NCBI GenBank assembly: GCA_900316565.1
Contig: ONDK01000017.1
Location: forward strand, 1 to 42,418
From: an uncultured Prevotella sp.
Lineage (GTDB): Bacteria; Bacteroidota; Bacteroidia; Bacteroidales; Bacteroidaceae
Length of the DNA: 42,418 nt
Direction: 5' to 3'
Shown piece by piece: positions 8,468-17,339 of the stretch. A model generated the notes under the pieces. The model did not search any database and had not been told where the DNA came from. It saw only the letters and a list, made by a program, of their open reading frames with translations. The translations under genes were made by a program, and so were the position numbers. How positions within the stretch are numbered: the first letter of the stretch is position 1; each line of letters begins with the position of its first letter.

Positions 8468-10165
8468 CTACCATCCTTTGTTCTGCTTCAGCACTCCGTT
8501 GGAGAGTGTTATCTGCGTGAGAGGAATCTGACAGAAGCCTCGCTTGTTGATGATGTTCTCTGCCTTTATGGTGACATCGTCCTCATTGCCGGCACTCCGT
8601 GTTTTCGTCGTTCCGGCTATCTGGCTGGCAGCAACGGTCAGTCCCTGCCGCAGCTCGTCCCAATATCTGATGCCTTCGCCGACGAACTCCTTCTGGCGTT
8701 CGTTCCAGATGTTCTCGCGTGTGGCTGCAATCTGTGAGTATCCCGGGCTGATGGAACCGTTGTCAAGTGTGAACGCGCGCTGACGTACCTGGTCGAAGTA
8801 GCTCTGGGCATTAGGACTGCCGAGCTCTGCGGCCATGAGAAGGACGTCGGAGTAGCGCATCAGCACCCAATCCTGGTACTGTGAGATCTGGAAATCACCT
8901 GCCATGTCGCCCTCAAGGTACGACACCAGGTCGCCGTTGTCATTGCGCTTGCTCAGTGGAGTGTACTTTCTCAGAGCATATCCAGTATATTCGCGCTGGT
9001 CGGAGATGTAGTTGTCCTCATAGCCTGGAAGGTCGGCGCAAGTTATTATGGATGCGCTCTCACGCTGGTCGCCCGACTTGAACGCGTCAACGGTGTTCGG
9101 GTTGACGGTCATGCCGCCCCAACCTTGTCCGTAGCGGTCGTATTTGTTGCCGCCGGTACGCATTCCTAGCATGACGACGAAGCGGTTTCCGTCATCGTTT
9201 CCATTGTAATCGGCGGTGTAGTTGAACTTCATTGAGAGTACCGTCTCCTTGTTTCCTACACCTGCGTATGACGAGTTGTCGACCCAATGCCCTTTGTAGT
9301 CGCCCGAAGGATTGTCGGACGATGCAGGCCACAAGTCCTTGAAGCGCGGGACGAGTCCGTATTCACCGCTGGCGATGACATCCTCGACGTCGGCAAGAGC
9401 CTTTGCCTTGGTGAGTCCTCCTGGTACTTCTCCACCTTGGTTGTTGTTGTAGTAGCCGTCGTAGAACAGATAGATGCGTGCCATGAGAGCCTCTGCGGCA
9501 TACTTGGTGAAATGTCCGTCGTTGGTGGCAAAGTCAGATTTTGGATATGCGTCGGCTGGGATGTTGTCGATTGCATACTGCATATCGCTGACAATCTGTG
9601 CGTACAGAGTGTCAGGTCCCACCTGTGGGAGGTTCTCCTTTGTCGCATGAACGAGCAGGGGAACACGCTCAAAGATGCGCGCCAGGTCGAAGTAGCAGAT
9701 GGAACGTATGGCATGAGCCTCGCCGAGGTATGTCCTCTTCGTAATGGAATCCTTCCATGCGATGCCCTCACCCTTCTCGATGAACTCGTTGCAGCGGAAT
9801 ATGGCCGCGTAGTAATAGTTCCACAGGCTGTTGTGCATGTCGGTGTAGGACGGAGCCTGGCTCATGTCGAAGCGGTCGATGATCTGCGTGTTCCGGCCAT
9901 CACCGTTACCGGTGCCGCCGAAGCACTCGTCGCTCATTGTCTCTGAGAGCTGGAACAATGTGAACTGAGGGCCGGAGGAAACTGTGCGCTGCCATCCGTC
10001 GTAACAGCCGATGAGTGCCCGGTACCCGTCCTCTTGTGTCTTGAAGTAGTTGCCGCTGTTGGATTCAGTCTTGGAGTCAACGTCCAGCCAGCTCTCGCTG
10101 CACGATGACAGGCCCCCAAGAGTGATGAGTCCCAGAGCTGCTATGATAATTTTATTTGCTTTCAT
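8468..10165 (-). CDS. SusD/RagB family outer-membrane glycan-binding lipoprotein
   Basis: The 565-residue lipoprotein has a lipobox GLSSC (Cys22) followed by SESWLDVDSKTES, a typical SusD start. The N-terminal TPR-rich region contains YYAAIFRCNEFIE and HAIRSICYFDLARIF; the latter resembles the conserved RAxRAxxYFDLxRxF motif. The C-terminus has DVLLMAAE and NIWNERQKEFVGEGIRYWDELRQG, which match the ending shared by the family. SusD proteins form the lid of the SusC transporter and hold the oligosaccharide. It is 20 bases after SusC and surely cotranscribed. Confidence 0.95.
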   Translation of the reverse strand: MKANKIIIAALGLITLGGLSSCSESWLDVDSKTESNSGNYFKTQEDGYRALIGCYDGWQRTVSSGPQFTLFQLSETMSDECFGGTGNGDGRNTQIIDRFDMSQAPSYTDMHNSLWNYYYAAIFRCNEFIEKGEGIAWKDSITKRTYLGEAHAIRSICYFDLARIFERVPLLVHATKENLPQVGPDTLYAQIVSDMQYAIDNIPADAYPKSDFATNDGHFTKYAAEALMARIYLFYDGYYNNNQGGEVPGGLTKAKALADVEDVIASGEYGLVPRFKDLWPASSDNPSGDYKGHWVDNSSYAGVGNKETVLSMKFNYTADYNGNDDGNRFVVMLGMRTGGNKYDRYGQGWGGMTVNPNTVDAFKSGDQRESASIITCADLPGYEDNYISDQREYTGYALRKYTPLSKRNDNGDLVSYLEGDMAGDFQISQYQDWVLMRYSDVLLMAAELGSPNAQSYFDQVRQRAFTLDNGSISPGYSQIAATRENIWNERQKEFVGEGIRYWDELRQGLTVAASQIAGTTKTRSAGNEDDVTIKAENIINKRGFCQIPLTQITLSNGVLKQNKGW

Positions 10166-10185
10166 AATCTGTACCTTTTTAAATA

Positions 10186-13100
10186 TTAGAACTTAAGATT
10201 CAGCCCGACAAGGAATGTTCTTGGACGAGGATAGTATCCCTGGTCAACTCCTGTAACCCAAGAGTCGAGTCCGCCATTGCCGATTTCCGGATCCATTCCA
10301 TTGTACTTGGTAAAGGTGAAGGCGTTCTGAACCTGCAGGTAGAGACGACATTGCGATATCCAGTTCTGACGGATAATCTTTGCAAAGTCGTATCCAAGTG
10401 TGATATTGCTTATGCGGAGGAAGTCGCCGTCATGAATGAAGAGGTCGGAGAACTGCCAGTTGATGTTCGACTCCGTGACACGTGGTATCTTGTTTGATGT
10501 GCCCTCGCCGGTCCAGCGGTCGAGAATCTCCGTAGTGTAGTTGGAGGTCTTCACACCCACGTTACGGTAGGTCTGCACAATTTTGTTTCCTGCCATGGCA
10601 TTGGCGGTAACGCTAAAGTCAAGTCCTTTGTAGTCGAAACCGAGGGAGAAACCGAATGTCCAGTCAGGCATGCCGTTTCCGAGGTCCACCTTGTCGTTGT
10701 CGTCGATATGTCCGTCGTGGTTTATGTCGTAGTATTTCACGTCTCCCGGCTGAGGATTAGACTGAAGGACACCGTTGCCGTTGGCTATCCAGTCGAGTAT
10801 CTCCTGCTTGTTCTGGAAGATGCCGGCGGTCTTGTAGCCCCAGAAGTAACCTATAGGATGTCCGTTCTGCGCACGATAGAACTCGGTGGAGTTGTCGTAG
10901 AGCTGACCGTTGCCGTTGGAGCCGTGGATTATGCCGTCCTCAGTAGGAATGCTTCCTACCTTATTCTTATTATACGCCGTGTTGAAGTTCAAGAAGTAAT
11001 GGAAGTCCTTGCCGACGTTGTCCTGCCATCCGAGTCCAATTTCTATACCGGTGTTCTTCACGTTACCGCCGTTGATGTACGGAGCGCCCGTTCCTGCTGT
11101 GCCGAGGATAGGAGCAGGGACGAGCCAGTCCTTGGTTTTCTTGCTGTACCAGTCGAAGTTGACGTTGAGCTTCTTCATCACCCGCGCGTCGAAACCGACG
11201 TCAAGCGACTCCGATGTCTCCCATTTCAGGTCGGCGTTTGCCAACCGGCTCTCGTAGGCGCCATAGTAGCCGCTCTGTGCAGCTGCTCCATACTGGTTGC
11301 CGAAGTTGTAGTATACTCCCTTTGTAGTGATAGGGCTGAGGAACATCAGGTCTCCGATGTTCTGGTTACCGGTCTGTCCCCAGCTGCCGCGGAGCTTGAA
11401 GTAGTCGACGACCTTGGCCACAGGAGCGTACCATTTTTCGTTACTCATTATCCATCCTGCACTGAATGACGGGAACCATCCTGTGCGATGTCCTCTTGCG
11501 AACTTACTCGACTGGTCTGCGCGCAGTGTGGCGTTGAACATATATGTCTCCTTCCAGTTCCATGCCAGACGTCCGAAATACGAGAACATGCGCTGACGCA
11601 GTCCCGGAGCACCGCTTGCGCTGAGTCCTGCCTCCGGAGTGGATGCCGTTCCGTTGCTTACATAAGCGTAGTACCAGTTGTCGAAGCCGCTCTTTAGTTC
11701 ACCCTGAGAGGCACCTACGCCGACTCCCCAGAACTGATAGCTTTCTGTACCTAACAATGCGGTGAAGTGGTGTTCCTTCGCAATGTCAAAGTTGTATGTG
11801 AGCGTGTTGGTCCATGTGAGCTGCTGGTTGTGTGATGCGTTCTGGCTGACATTAGTCTGGTTTATGTGCAGCGAGTAGTCGCTGAACTTATACAGTGGTG
11901 TGAACGAGCGGTAGTCAGAGCTGTAGTACTCATATCCCAGTACTGTTCTGAAGTTCAGTCCTTTGAAGATTTCCGCGTCGGCATAGCCGTTGATGGATAC
12001 GCGTGCGGAGTTTGTCTGGTTGTTGGTGTTGGTCATCATCAGACCGTAAGGGTTTCCAGCTGTCTTCACGTCCTCCCAGTCCATGTTCTTTGTGTCGAGG
12101 TACGGACTGTCGTAGTCGTTCTTGCCGTAGACAGGTATCAGAGGCGACATGCCGAAGGCGCCGCGCAATACATTATTATATGCACCGCTGTTGACGTTCA
12201 GTCCCTTCGACTTTGTATAGATGTAGCTCATCTGCTCACCTACCTTGAGCCATTTCTTCACTTTCCATTCTGAGTTGACGCGGAAGTTGTAACGCTCATA
12301 GTTCGAAACATCCTTTCCTCCTACGATGCCTTCCTGGTTCATGTAACCGAGCGACATAGCGTAGGTGGTGTTCTGTCCGCCTCCAGACACTCCGATGTTG
12401 TAGGAGCCGGTCTTGGCGTTGTCCTTGAACATCTGTCCTACCCAGTCGGTGTCGTACGGACCTATAAGGTTTCCGTCCTTGTCGTAGTTCCAAATGGTCT
12501 TGAACTTATCCCATTTATATGGTGCGTTGCCGGAGTTCACGGCCTGCTCGTCCATGATGTTCATGTATTCCTTTGCGTTGAGCATGTGCATGTCGCGTGG
12601 TTTGTTCTGCCATCCGACATATCCGTCGAAGGTGACAACAGCCTTTCCTTCTTTTCCGCTTTTGGTGGTGATGAGCACTACACCGTTCGCCGACTGCGAA
12701 CCGTATATGGCTGCCGAGGCGCCATCCTTCAGCACGTCAATGCTTTCAATGTCGTTAGGGTTCACCGAGTTGATGTCTCCACGGATGCCGTCGATGATAT
12801 ACAGTGGCTGAGAGTCGCTGACGGTACCCATACCACGGATGTTAACCTTCATTTCCGAGCCTGGCTGTCCCGACTCAGAGATGATGGTCATACCAGGAGT
12901 CTGTCCTTGCAGAGCCTGCAGAGGACTGTTGGTGTTCATCTTTGCGATGTTTTCTCCCTTGACGTTCAGGTTAGCGCCGGTGAGAAGTTTCTTCTTCTGC
13001 ACACCGTAACCGATGACAACGACATCTTCAAGACTCTGGTTGTCTTCTTCCAGTGTTACGTTGATGGTGTTCTTCGTACCTACCTTGATTCTCTGTGTGA

Positions 13101-13380
13101 TGAAACCTACATAAGAGAATACCAGTACCTGGTCGTCGCTAGCCTCTACGGAGAAGTGTCCGTCCAGGTCTGTGACTGCTCCCAAGCCGGTTCCCTGCAC
13201 TTGGACAGAAGCACCTATGAGGGGCTCTCCGTCCGCGGCTGATGTTACCGTACCGGTGACAGTCTTAGCATAGAGACCGCCTGCTTGGAGAACATTCATT
13301 GCCGGGAATAGCAATAAAGCTATCAGAGCAAGCTTACAAAGCCATGAAGCCTTGCAATCTTCGTGAAATGTTTTTCCCAT
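10186..13380 (-). CDS. SusC/RagA family TonB-dependent glycan transporter
   Basis: The 1064-residue outer-membrane protein has a signal peptide (to about residue 38), a carboxypeptidase-regulatory-like domain at about 40-113 (VTGTVTSAADGEPLIGASVQVQG), the LEDVVVIGYG TonB-box region, a plug domain (PLYIIDGIRG, IESIDVLKDGASAAIYGSQSA) and a 22-strand barrel ending in the typical VGLNLKF. It imports oligosaccharides through the outer membrane using TonB energy, with SusD as lid. It is the first gene of a five-gene operon. A consensus promoter lies at 13465-13495 and an 11-bp inverted repeat overlaps its -33 element. No ECF sigma, anti-sigma or hybrid two-component gene is adjacent, so the regulator is not obvious. 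Confidence 0.96.
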   Translation of the reverse strand: MGKTFHEDCKASWLCKLALIALLLFPAMNVLQAGGLYAKTVTGTVTSAADGEPLIGASVQVQGTGLGAVTDLDGHFSVEASDDQVLVFSYVGFITQRIKVGTKNTINVTLEEDNQSLEDVVVIGYGVQKKKLLTGANLNVKGENIAKMNTNSPLQALQGQTPGMTIISESGQPGSEMKVNIRGMGTVSDSQPLYIIDGIRGDINSVNPNDIESIDVLKDGASAAIYGSQSANGVVLITTKSGKEGKAVVTFDGYVGWQNKPRDMHMLNAKEYMNIMDEQAVNSGNAPYKWDKFKTIWNYDKDGNLIGPYDTDWVGQMFKDNAKTGSYNIGVSGGGQNTTYAMSLGYMNQEGIVGGKDVSNYERYNFRVNSEWKVKKWLKVGEQMSYIYTKSKGLNVNSGAYNNVLRGAFGMSPLIPVYGKNDYDSPYLDTKNMDWEDVKTAGNPYGLMMTNTNNQTNSARVSINGYADAEIFKGLNFRTVLGYEYYSSDYRSFTPLYKFSDYSLHINQTNVSQNASHNQQLTWTNTLTYNFDIAKEHHFTALLGTESYQFWGVGVGASQGELKSGFDNWYYAYVSNGTASTPEAGLSASGAPGLRQRMFSYFGRLAWNWKETYMFNATLRADQSSKFARGHRTGWFPSFSAGWIMSNEKWYAPVAKVVDYFKLRGSWGQTGNQNIGDLMFLSPITTKGVYYNFGNQYGAAAQSGYYGAYESRLANADLKWETSESLDVGFDARVMKKLNVNFDWYSKKTKDWLVPAPILGTAGTGAPYINGGNVKNTGIEIGLGWQDNVGKDFHYFLNFNTAYNKNKVGSIPTEDGIIHGSNGNGQLYDNSTEFYRAQNGHPIGYFWGYKTAGIFQNKQEILDWIANGNGVLQSNPQPGDVKYYDINHDGHIDDNDKVDLGNGMPDWTFGFSLGFDYKGLDFSVTANAMAGNKIVQTYRNVGVKTSNYTTEILDRWTGEGTSNKIPRVTESNINWQFSDLFIHDGDFLRISNITLGYDFAKIIRQNWISQCRLYLQVQNAFTFTKYNGMDPEIGNGGLDSWVTGVDQGYYPRPRTFLVGLNLKF

Positions 13381-13464
13381 AATTTGCTGTTTTTGGTTGT
13401 TAATTGTATATTAGGTATCTATTGTTTCTATCTTAAGTGTTCTCTATGGTTTCAAGTTATGTGG

Positions 13465-13495
13465 CAAAATTAATAAATATCTCATACATATCAAA
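13465..13495 (-). promoter_or_regulatory. SusC operon promoter
   Basis: Minus-strand TTTG (13492-13495), a 19-bp spacer, then TAATTTTG (13465-13472). Transcription would start near 13458, giving a leader of about 78 bases before the SusC ATG. Confidence 0.75.
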
Positions 13496-13533
13496 TATTT
13501 TTCATAAAAATGAATACTATTGGATATGTATGA
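13482..13533. promoter_or_regulatory. Candidate operator: inverted repeat over the SusC promoter
   Basis: TCATACATATC (13482-13492) is a perfect 11-bp inverted match to GATATGTATGA (13523-13533), with centres 41 bp apart. The proximal arm abuts and overlaps the TTTG -33 element by one base. Position and symmetry fit a regulator binding site for the glycan operon. The regulator is unknown. Confidence 0.55.
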
Positions 13534-13598
13534 AATGTTTCTATTTTGTGTACAAAAAGTTTCGGTGTGTCAAAAGTGGTTAGCAGTAAGAGACTTAG

Positions 13599-14909
13599 CT
13601 AAAGCTTTCTGCCGTTGATGACGACGTTTTTGACCTTCGTGTCGGCGATGGCCCGTGGGTCGAACTTGTTGTCCTCGTCCGTTATTTTTATGTTCTCAAA
13701 GGTGAAATCACAGAGGTCGTATTTGTCGTTCTTTGCCACTACATCGAAGAAACTTTTGCAGTCCATGTTGATGTTCTTTATAATAATGTGGCGGCAGAAC
13801 GATGCGGGCATGTCGTCGCGCTTCTGTGGATTGTAGAACTGCGACCAGGGATGGATGAAGAGAAAGCTCTTCGTCTTTCCCCTTACACCGTCGACCATGA
13901 CATACTCGTACTGTTGTGGCGTGTCGGGACGCATCTTCAACCACAGTACCCTGCTGGTGTTGTCGCTTGTGCAGTTGCGGAGGATGATGTTCCGGTCATG
14001 CAGACTCTCCGAACCCAGCGTCAGCATGCTGTGCGTAGTGCCGTAGTGGCAGTTCTGGATAAGCACTCGCTCCACGGGGCCGTTGACCGACATCGTATCG
14101 GCATAGGTGCCCTTGCCGCCCTTGAGGACCACGGCGTCGTCGTTGACGTTCATATAGCATCCGTTGATGAGGAAGTCGTGGCATTTGTCGATGTCGATGG
14201 CGTCGGAACTCGGGGCCTTCATTCCCGATGTCGGAGCATAGATGTAACAGTCGAGGTATCGTACATGGTCGGAGTTATACACGTGGTTTGTCCAGAACGC
14301 ACTGTTCATGATGTGGACATCCTGCACCGTGACGTTGCTGGAGTTGGAGATGTAGATGAGTCGTGGCCGCTGTGCGTCCTTGTTGTAGCACTTGCGGTTC
14401 CACTTCCTGCGTATCCAGAACTCGTCCCAGTAGTTGTATCCGTTGCCGTCGATGGTGCCCTTGCCGGTGATGGTGAACCCGTCGACATGGTCGGCGTTGA
14501 CTAACGCGGAGAAATACATACATGTCTCGCCTTCTATTCGTGTCTCTACAATCTTGTAGTTCGTTATCCTGTCGGAGCCTTTAAGTTTTCCGCCTTCGGC
14601 GATATGCAGATGTGTCTTTGGCTTGAAGAACAGCGAACCGGAGAGAAATGTGCCGCGTGGAATAACTATTACTCCTCCGCCATCTTTTGCGGCCTTGTCG
14701 ATGACGGCTTGAAGCTGCATGGTCTGAACGATTGTGGAGTCGTCTTTCACGCCATAGTCGGTAATGACATACTGTCGTCCGAGGCTTTTCACGTCGACTT
14801 TTGATGTGTCGGCGAACCATTTGTCAATTTTTGTGCCGTCGGGCCAGTTGTCGGCTGAGGCCATTGACGCACAAGTCATTAATAGAATAAATGTCAGAAT
14901 CTTCTTCAT
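13599..14909 (-). CDS. GH28 family polygalacturonase/rhamnogalacturonan hydrolase
   Basis: The product is 436 residues from the ATG at 14909, with a signal peptide cut near ASA-DN. It folds as a right-handed beta-helix (family knowledge). GH28 hallmarks are Asp236 in SSDAIDID, the Asp257-Asp258 pair in NVNDDAVVLKGG, His293 in THSMLTLGSE, and the basic pair in LKMRPDT (about 325-327), a variant of the usual R-x-K. GH28 inverting enzymes hydrolyse galacturonan or rhamnogalacturonan backbones. A frame extends upstream to 15080, but it runs across the promoter at 14968-14975, so 14909 is the better start. It sits upstream of and parallel to SusC, which has its own promoter. Its pectin role links it to the GH105/GH106/rhaD operon at 25-30 kb. 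Confidence 0.9.
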   Translation of the reverse strand: MKKILTFILLMTCASMASADNWPDGTKIDKWFADTSKVDVKSLGRQYVITDYGVKDDSTIVQTMQLQAVIDKAAKDGGGVIVIPRGTFLSGSLFFKPKTHLHIAEGGKLKGSDRITNYKIVETRIEGETCMYFSALVNADHVDGFTITGKGTIDGNGYNYWDEFWIRRKWNRKCYNKDAQRPRLIYISNSSNVTVQDVHIMNSAFWTNHVYNSDHVRYLDCYIYAPTSGMKAPSSDAIDIDKCHDFLINGCYMNVNDDAVVLKGGKGTYADTMSVNGPVERVLIQNCHYGTTHSMLTLGSESLHDRNIILRNCTSDNTSRVLWLKMRPDTPQQYEYVMVDGVRGKTKSFLFIHPWSQFYNPQKRDDMPASFCRHIIIKNINMDCKSFFDVVAKNDKYDLCDFTFENIKITDEDNKFDPRAIADTKVKNVVINGRKL

Positions 14910-14967
14910 AGTTCTTTGCTTAGTAGATTGATTAATTTCTTTGTGAGTCTGAATAGTAACTCTTCGC

Positions 14968-15009
14968 AAAGTTACAAAAAATCTTTTATGGGGCAATAGC
15001 TTGCTCAAA
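14968..15009 (-). promoter_or_regulatory. GH28 promoter with upstream TTGAGCAAG box
   Basis: The -7 element TAACTTTG lies at 14968-14975 and a TTG at 14995-14997 (19-bp spacer). Directly upstream, on the minus strand, is TTGAGCAAG (15001-15009). The same nine bases occur in the direct repeat on both sides of the AraC gene, so this may be an operator for that regulator. Confidence 0.6.
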
Positions 15010-15109
15010 GAATAATGTTTATTTGTCAAGAATTTGAGAATTCCGTGCCTTTCCGAGATAACAAGTTGGTTCTTCCACATCTTCTTATTCTACAGGAGTA
15101 ACGTCCGCT

Positions 15110-15274
15110 TGCAGGGTGCGGCTAGGTAGGGTTAGGGGCCGTCCGCTTGCTACTGTAATATTTTTTATGTGACCGTCCGCTTGCTACAGTAATGATTTTA
15201 TGTATCCTTCCGTTTGTTGCGGTTATGTTTTTATTTGGCGGACGGCCCCTAACCCTACCTAACCGCACCCTGCA
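15110..15274. repeat. Composite inverted-repeat element, copy 1
   Basis: Two 37-bp arms (15110-15146 and 15238-15274) are reverse complements with one mismatch. Between and overlapping them are three tandem units of 33-34 bp starting at 15139, 15173 and 15206. Each starts CCGTCCGCTTGCTAC or a variant and ends in a T-rich run. No protein-coding potential is visible. The element could fold into a long hairpin in RNA or DNA. Confidence 0.85.
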
Positions 15275-15380
15275 GTTGTCGGTAATCCAACCGGTTGCTT
15301 GTCGTTTGACGGTGGATGCAGGACGTACTCATATTGCTTACGCCCAACGGATGAAATAATCTTCGCGAGGTTCTGGCGTG

Positions 15381-15537
15381 TGCAGGGTGCGGCCCTTGTG
15401 GCCGTCCGCTTGCTACTGGAATATTTTTAATTTGGCCGTCCGCTTGCTACCGTAATGATTTTATGTATCCTTCCGTTTGTCGCGGTTATGTTTTTATTTG
15501 GCGGACGGCCCCTAACCCTACCTAGCCGCACCCTGCA
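15381..15537. repeat. Composite inverted-repeat element, copy 2
   Basis: It has the same plan as copy 1: a left arm (15381-15409), three 33-34 bp tandem units starting near 15402, and a right arm (15501-15537) nearly identical to that of copy 1. The left arm is 8 bases shorter and carries GGCCCTTGTGGCC in place of the CTAGGTAGGGTTAGGGG stretch. About 106 bases of unique sequence separate the two copies. Confidence 0.85.
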
Positions 15538-15557
15538 AGAGGATGGCGCATTTCTGA

Positions 15558-16140
15558 GATCCCGAGGCTGCACTCGCTTCGCTCACTTAGTCAGGGGTTG
15601 CTGAGAGTGTGCCTCCGAGGCACTGGGTGTAATCCCCCATCTGCTTATCTGGATGCGCTCGCTCCACGGAAACCTCTGTCGCCCAATGTAGGGGTGGGGT
15701 TTATTCCCATCCTCTAAGTGTAATAGTGATTTACAGCCTCGGAGAGGCTGGCTCTCAGTAACCCCAGACTAAGCGAGCAGAGCGAGCGCAGTCTGGGGTA
15801 GGAAAGCGAAGAGAACCCACTCAGTGCCTCGAAGAGGTACAGACACGTAGTGTGCACATGCCAATAACCGCCTACTTATCTCAAATTGCATCAACTGTTA
15901 TACATAATTCACACTGCGTGTATGTACCTCTCCGAGGCACTGAATTTTTACCCTGCTATCATCACATCCCCAGGCTGCACTCGCTCTGCTCGTTTAGCCT
16001 GGGGTTACTGAGAGTGTGCCTCTCCGAGGCACTGGGTTATTACCCTGCTATCATCACATCCCGAGGCTGCACTCGCTTCGCTCACTTAGTCAGGGGTTGC
16101 TGAGAGCCAGCCTCGAGGCTGTGATGCTTTTTGTCAGCCG
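15558..16140. repeat. Cluster of palindromic hairpin repeats
   Basis: This non-coding block carries four hairpin repeats (15558-15597, 15762-15798 inverted, 15968-16004, 16059-16096). Several small CCTC/GAGG hairpins lie between them. A direct repeat beginning TACCCTGCTATCATCAC occurs twice, about 91 bp apart (near 15950 and 16041). Copy B of the 120-bp repeat is inside it. No gene is seen from 15081 to 16314. Confidence 0.8.
15621..15740. repeat. 120-bp dispersed repeat, copy B
   Basis: It is nearly identical to 151-270, with four substitutions. The order composite element, hairpin repeat, 120-bp block is the same as at the window start, so the whole assembly behaves as one duplicated unit. 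Confidence 0.85.
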
Positions 16141-16166
16141 AGGCGTTATGGCTCTTTCTTCTTTTT

Positions 16167-16189
16167 ATTATCGTCAGTATTGAGCAAGA
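16167..16189 (+). repeat. Direct repeat flanking the AraC gene, left copy
   Basis: A 23-bp sequence containing GTATTGAGCAAGA is repeated at 17577-17599 with two mismatches. It lies about 80 bases before the AraC promoter element. The shared core TTGAGCAAG also lies upstream of the GH28 promoter. Confidence 0.7.
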
Positions 16190-16270
16190 TGTCCTGAGTT
16201 ACCACTCTTCTCCATAATATAAAAAAATGTTTAAAGTTGGCAAATGTCGACGCAATTAAGAAAAAATTAT

Positions 16271-16278
16271 TACCTTTG
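16271..16278 (+). promoter_or_regulatory. -7 element of the AraC gene promoter
   Basis: TACCTTTG fits the Bacteroidetes -7 consensus. No clear TTTG is seen 19-21 bp upstream. It lies inside an upstream extension of the AraC open frame, which decides the start codon at 16315. Confidence 0.55.
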
Positions 16279-16314
16279 CATCCGGACAATTATGAGACAC
16301 TACTCGCTAAAACG

Positions 16315-17190
16315 ATGAAGAAGAACTTCAAATATCTTGTAGCCAATGAACACGACAAACAGTGGGGACTCACTGTGTCTACTGTGGGATACGAGGAGAT
16401 AGCACCCGGCGAAGACTATCCGACACGGGGTCATGCCGACGGTTACTTCTTTGACGTTAACAAAGGGCGGGTGCTTGATGAATACCAACTGCAATACATC
16501 GTCGAAGGCGACGGCGTGTTCCGCTCTGCTAGCCAGAAGACGACACGACTGCACAGCGGCGACATCTTCCTGCTCTATCCCGGGGAATGGCATACATATC
16601 ATCCAGAGAAGAACGGATGGAAGTGCTACTGGATAGGCTTTAAGGGACGCAACATCGATGACCGCGTAAAGGCAGGGTTTCTCTCACCGAAGAAGGTTAT
16701 CTATCACATTGGATATGACAGTGAGATGATACATCTCTTCAATCATGCGCTGGAGATCAGCGAGCGGGAGCCCGTTTACTTTCAGCAGACCCTTGCCGGT
16801 ATCGTCAATTGTCTCATTGGAATGATGTACTCTCTGCAGAGAACAGAGGCACTGAAGGGCTGCTCCGACGATCAGGACCTCGTAAATAGGGCACGCGAGC
16901 TCATACGAAACAATCTGGAGAGCACACTGTCCATACAGGAGATAGCCGAGAAGCTGAACATCAGCTACAGTAAGTTCCGCCGCGTGTTCAAGGACCTCAC
17001 CGGTTTCTCACCGGCCTACTACCAGATGGACCTCAAGCTCCAGCGTGCTAGGGATCTGCTCTCGACGACCGACTTGAGTATAAAGGACATCGCCTATCAG
17101 CTCGACTTCACGTCGCCCGACTATTTCTCCACGAAGTTCAAGTGCAAGAATGGAATGAAGCCCAGCGAGTTCCGACGGCGCATGCTTTAG
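16315..17190 (+). CDS. AraC family transcriptional regulator with cupin sensor domain
   Basis: The product is about 291 residues from the ATG at 16315 (MKKNFKYLV). Residues 20-150 form an AraC-type cupin sensor (LQYIVEGDGVF, HSGDIFLLYPGEWHTYHP). The C-terminal 100 residues hold two helix-turn-helix motifs (LSIQEIAEKLNISYSKFRRVFK and IKDIAYQLDFTSPDYFSTKFK) with the closing GMKPSEFR. The frame continues upstream to a TTG at 16237, but a promoter -7 element lies between, so 16315 is preferred. Proteins of this kind usually respond to a sugar or glycan breakdown product. The nearby GH28 gene shares a TTGAGCAAG box with both flanks of this gene, which suggests it as a target. A weak GC hairpin follows the stop (17192-17214). 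Confidence 0.9.
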   Translation: MKKNFKYLVANEHDKQWGLTVSTVGYEEIAPGEDYPTRGHADGYFFDVNKGRVLDEYQLQYIVEGDGVFRSASQKTTRLHSGDIFLLYPGEWHTYHPEKNGWKCYWIGFKGRNIDDRVKAGFLSPKKVIYHIGYDSEMIHLFNHALEISEREPVYFQQTLAGIVNCLIGMMYSLQRTEALKGCSDDQDLVNRARELIRNNLESTLSIQEIAEKLNISYSKFRRVFKDLTGFSPAYYQMDLKLQRARDLLSTTDLSIKDIAYQLDFTSPDYFSTKFKCKNGMKPSEFRRRML

Positions 17191-17301
17191 GCCGCGCTAT
17201 AGGAGTGCTCGCGGTTCTCTCATGAGTTAAGACTGTATCTACCGTAAGGTAACATTTCTTTTGGAAGTTTGCTGAAGGAAACAGCCTGTTCGTTGAAAGA
17301 A

Positions 17302-17333
17302 TTTGCCCGTGTCGCATCCTTGCCTTACCTTTG
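17302..17333 (+). promoter_or_regulatory. Orphan consensus promoter
   Basis: TTTG (17302-17305), exactly 20 bp, then TACCTTTG (17326-17333): a full Bacteroidetes promoter with no gene downstream on this strand. Confidence 0.7.
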
Positions 17334-17339
17334 CACACG

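Noticed and set aside
10708-11469. Plus-strand 253-residue frame inside SusC
   Set aside because: Antisense to a clear SusC gene; valine-rich composition is a codon artefact.
15139-15238. CRISPR-like reading of the 33-bp tandem repeats
   Set aside because: Repeats are directly adjacent without spacers and sit within inverted arms.
16237-16314. Upstream TTG start for the AraC regulator
   Set aside because: The -7 promoter element TACCTTTG at 16271-16278 lies within this extension, so it is not translated.
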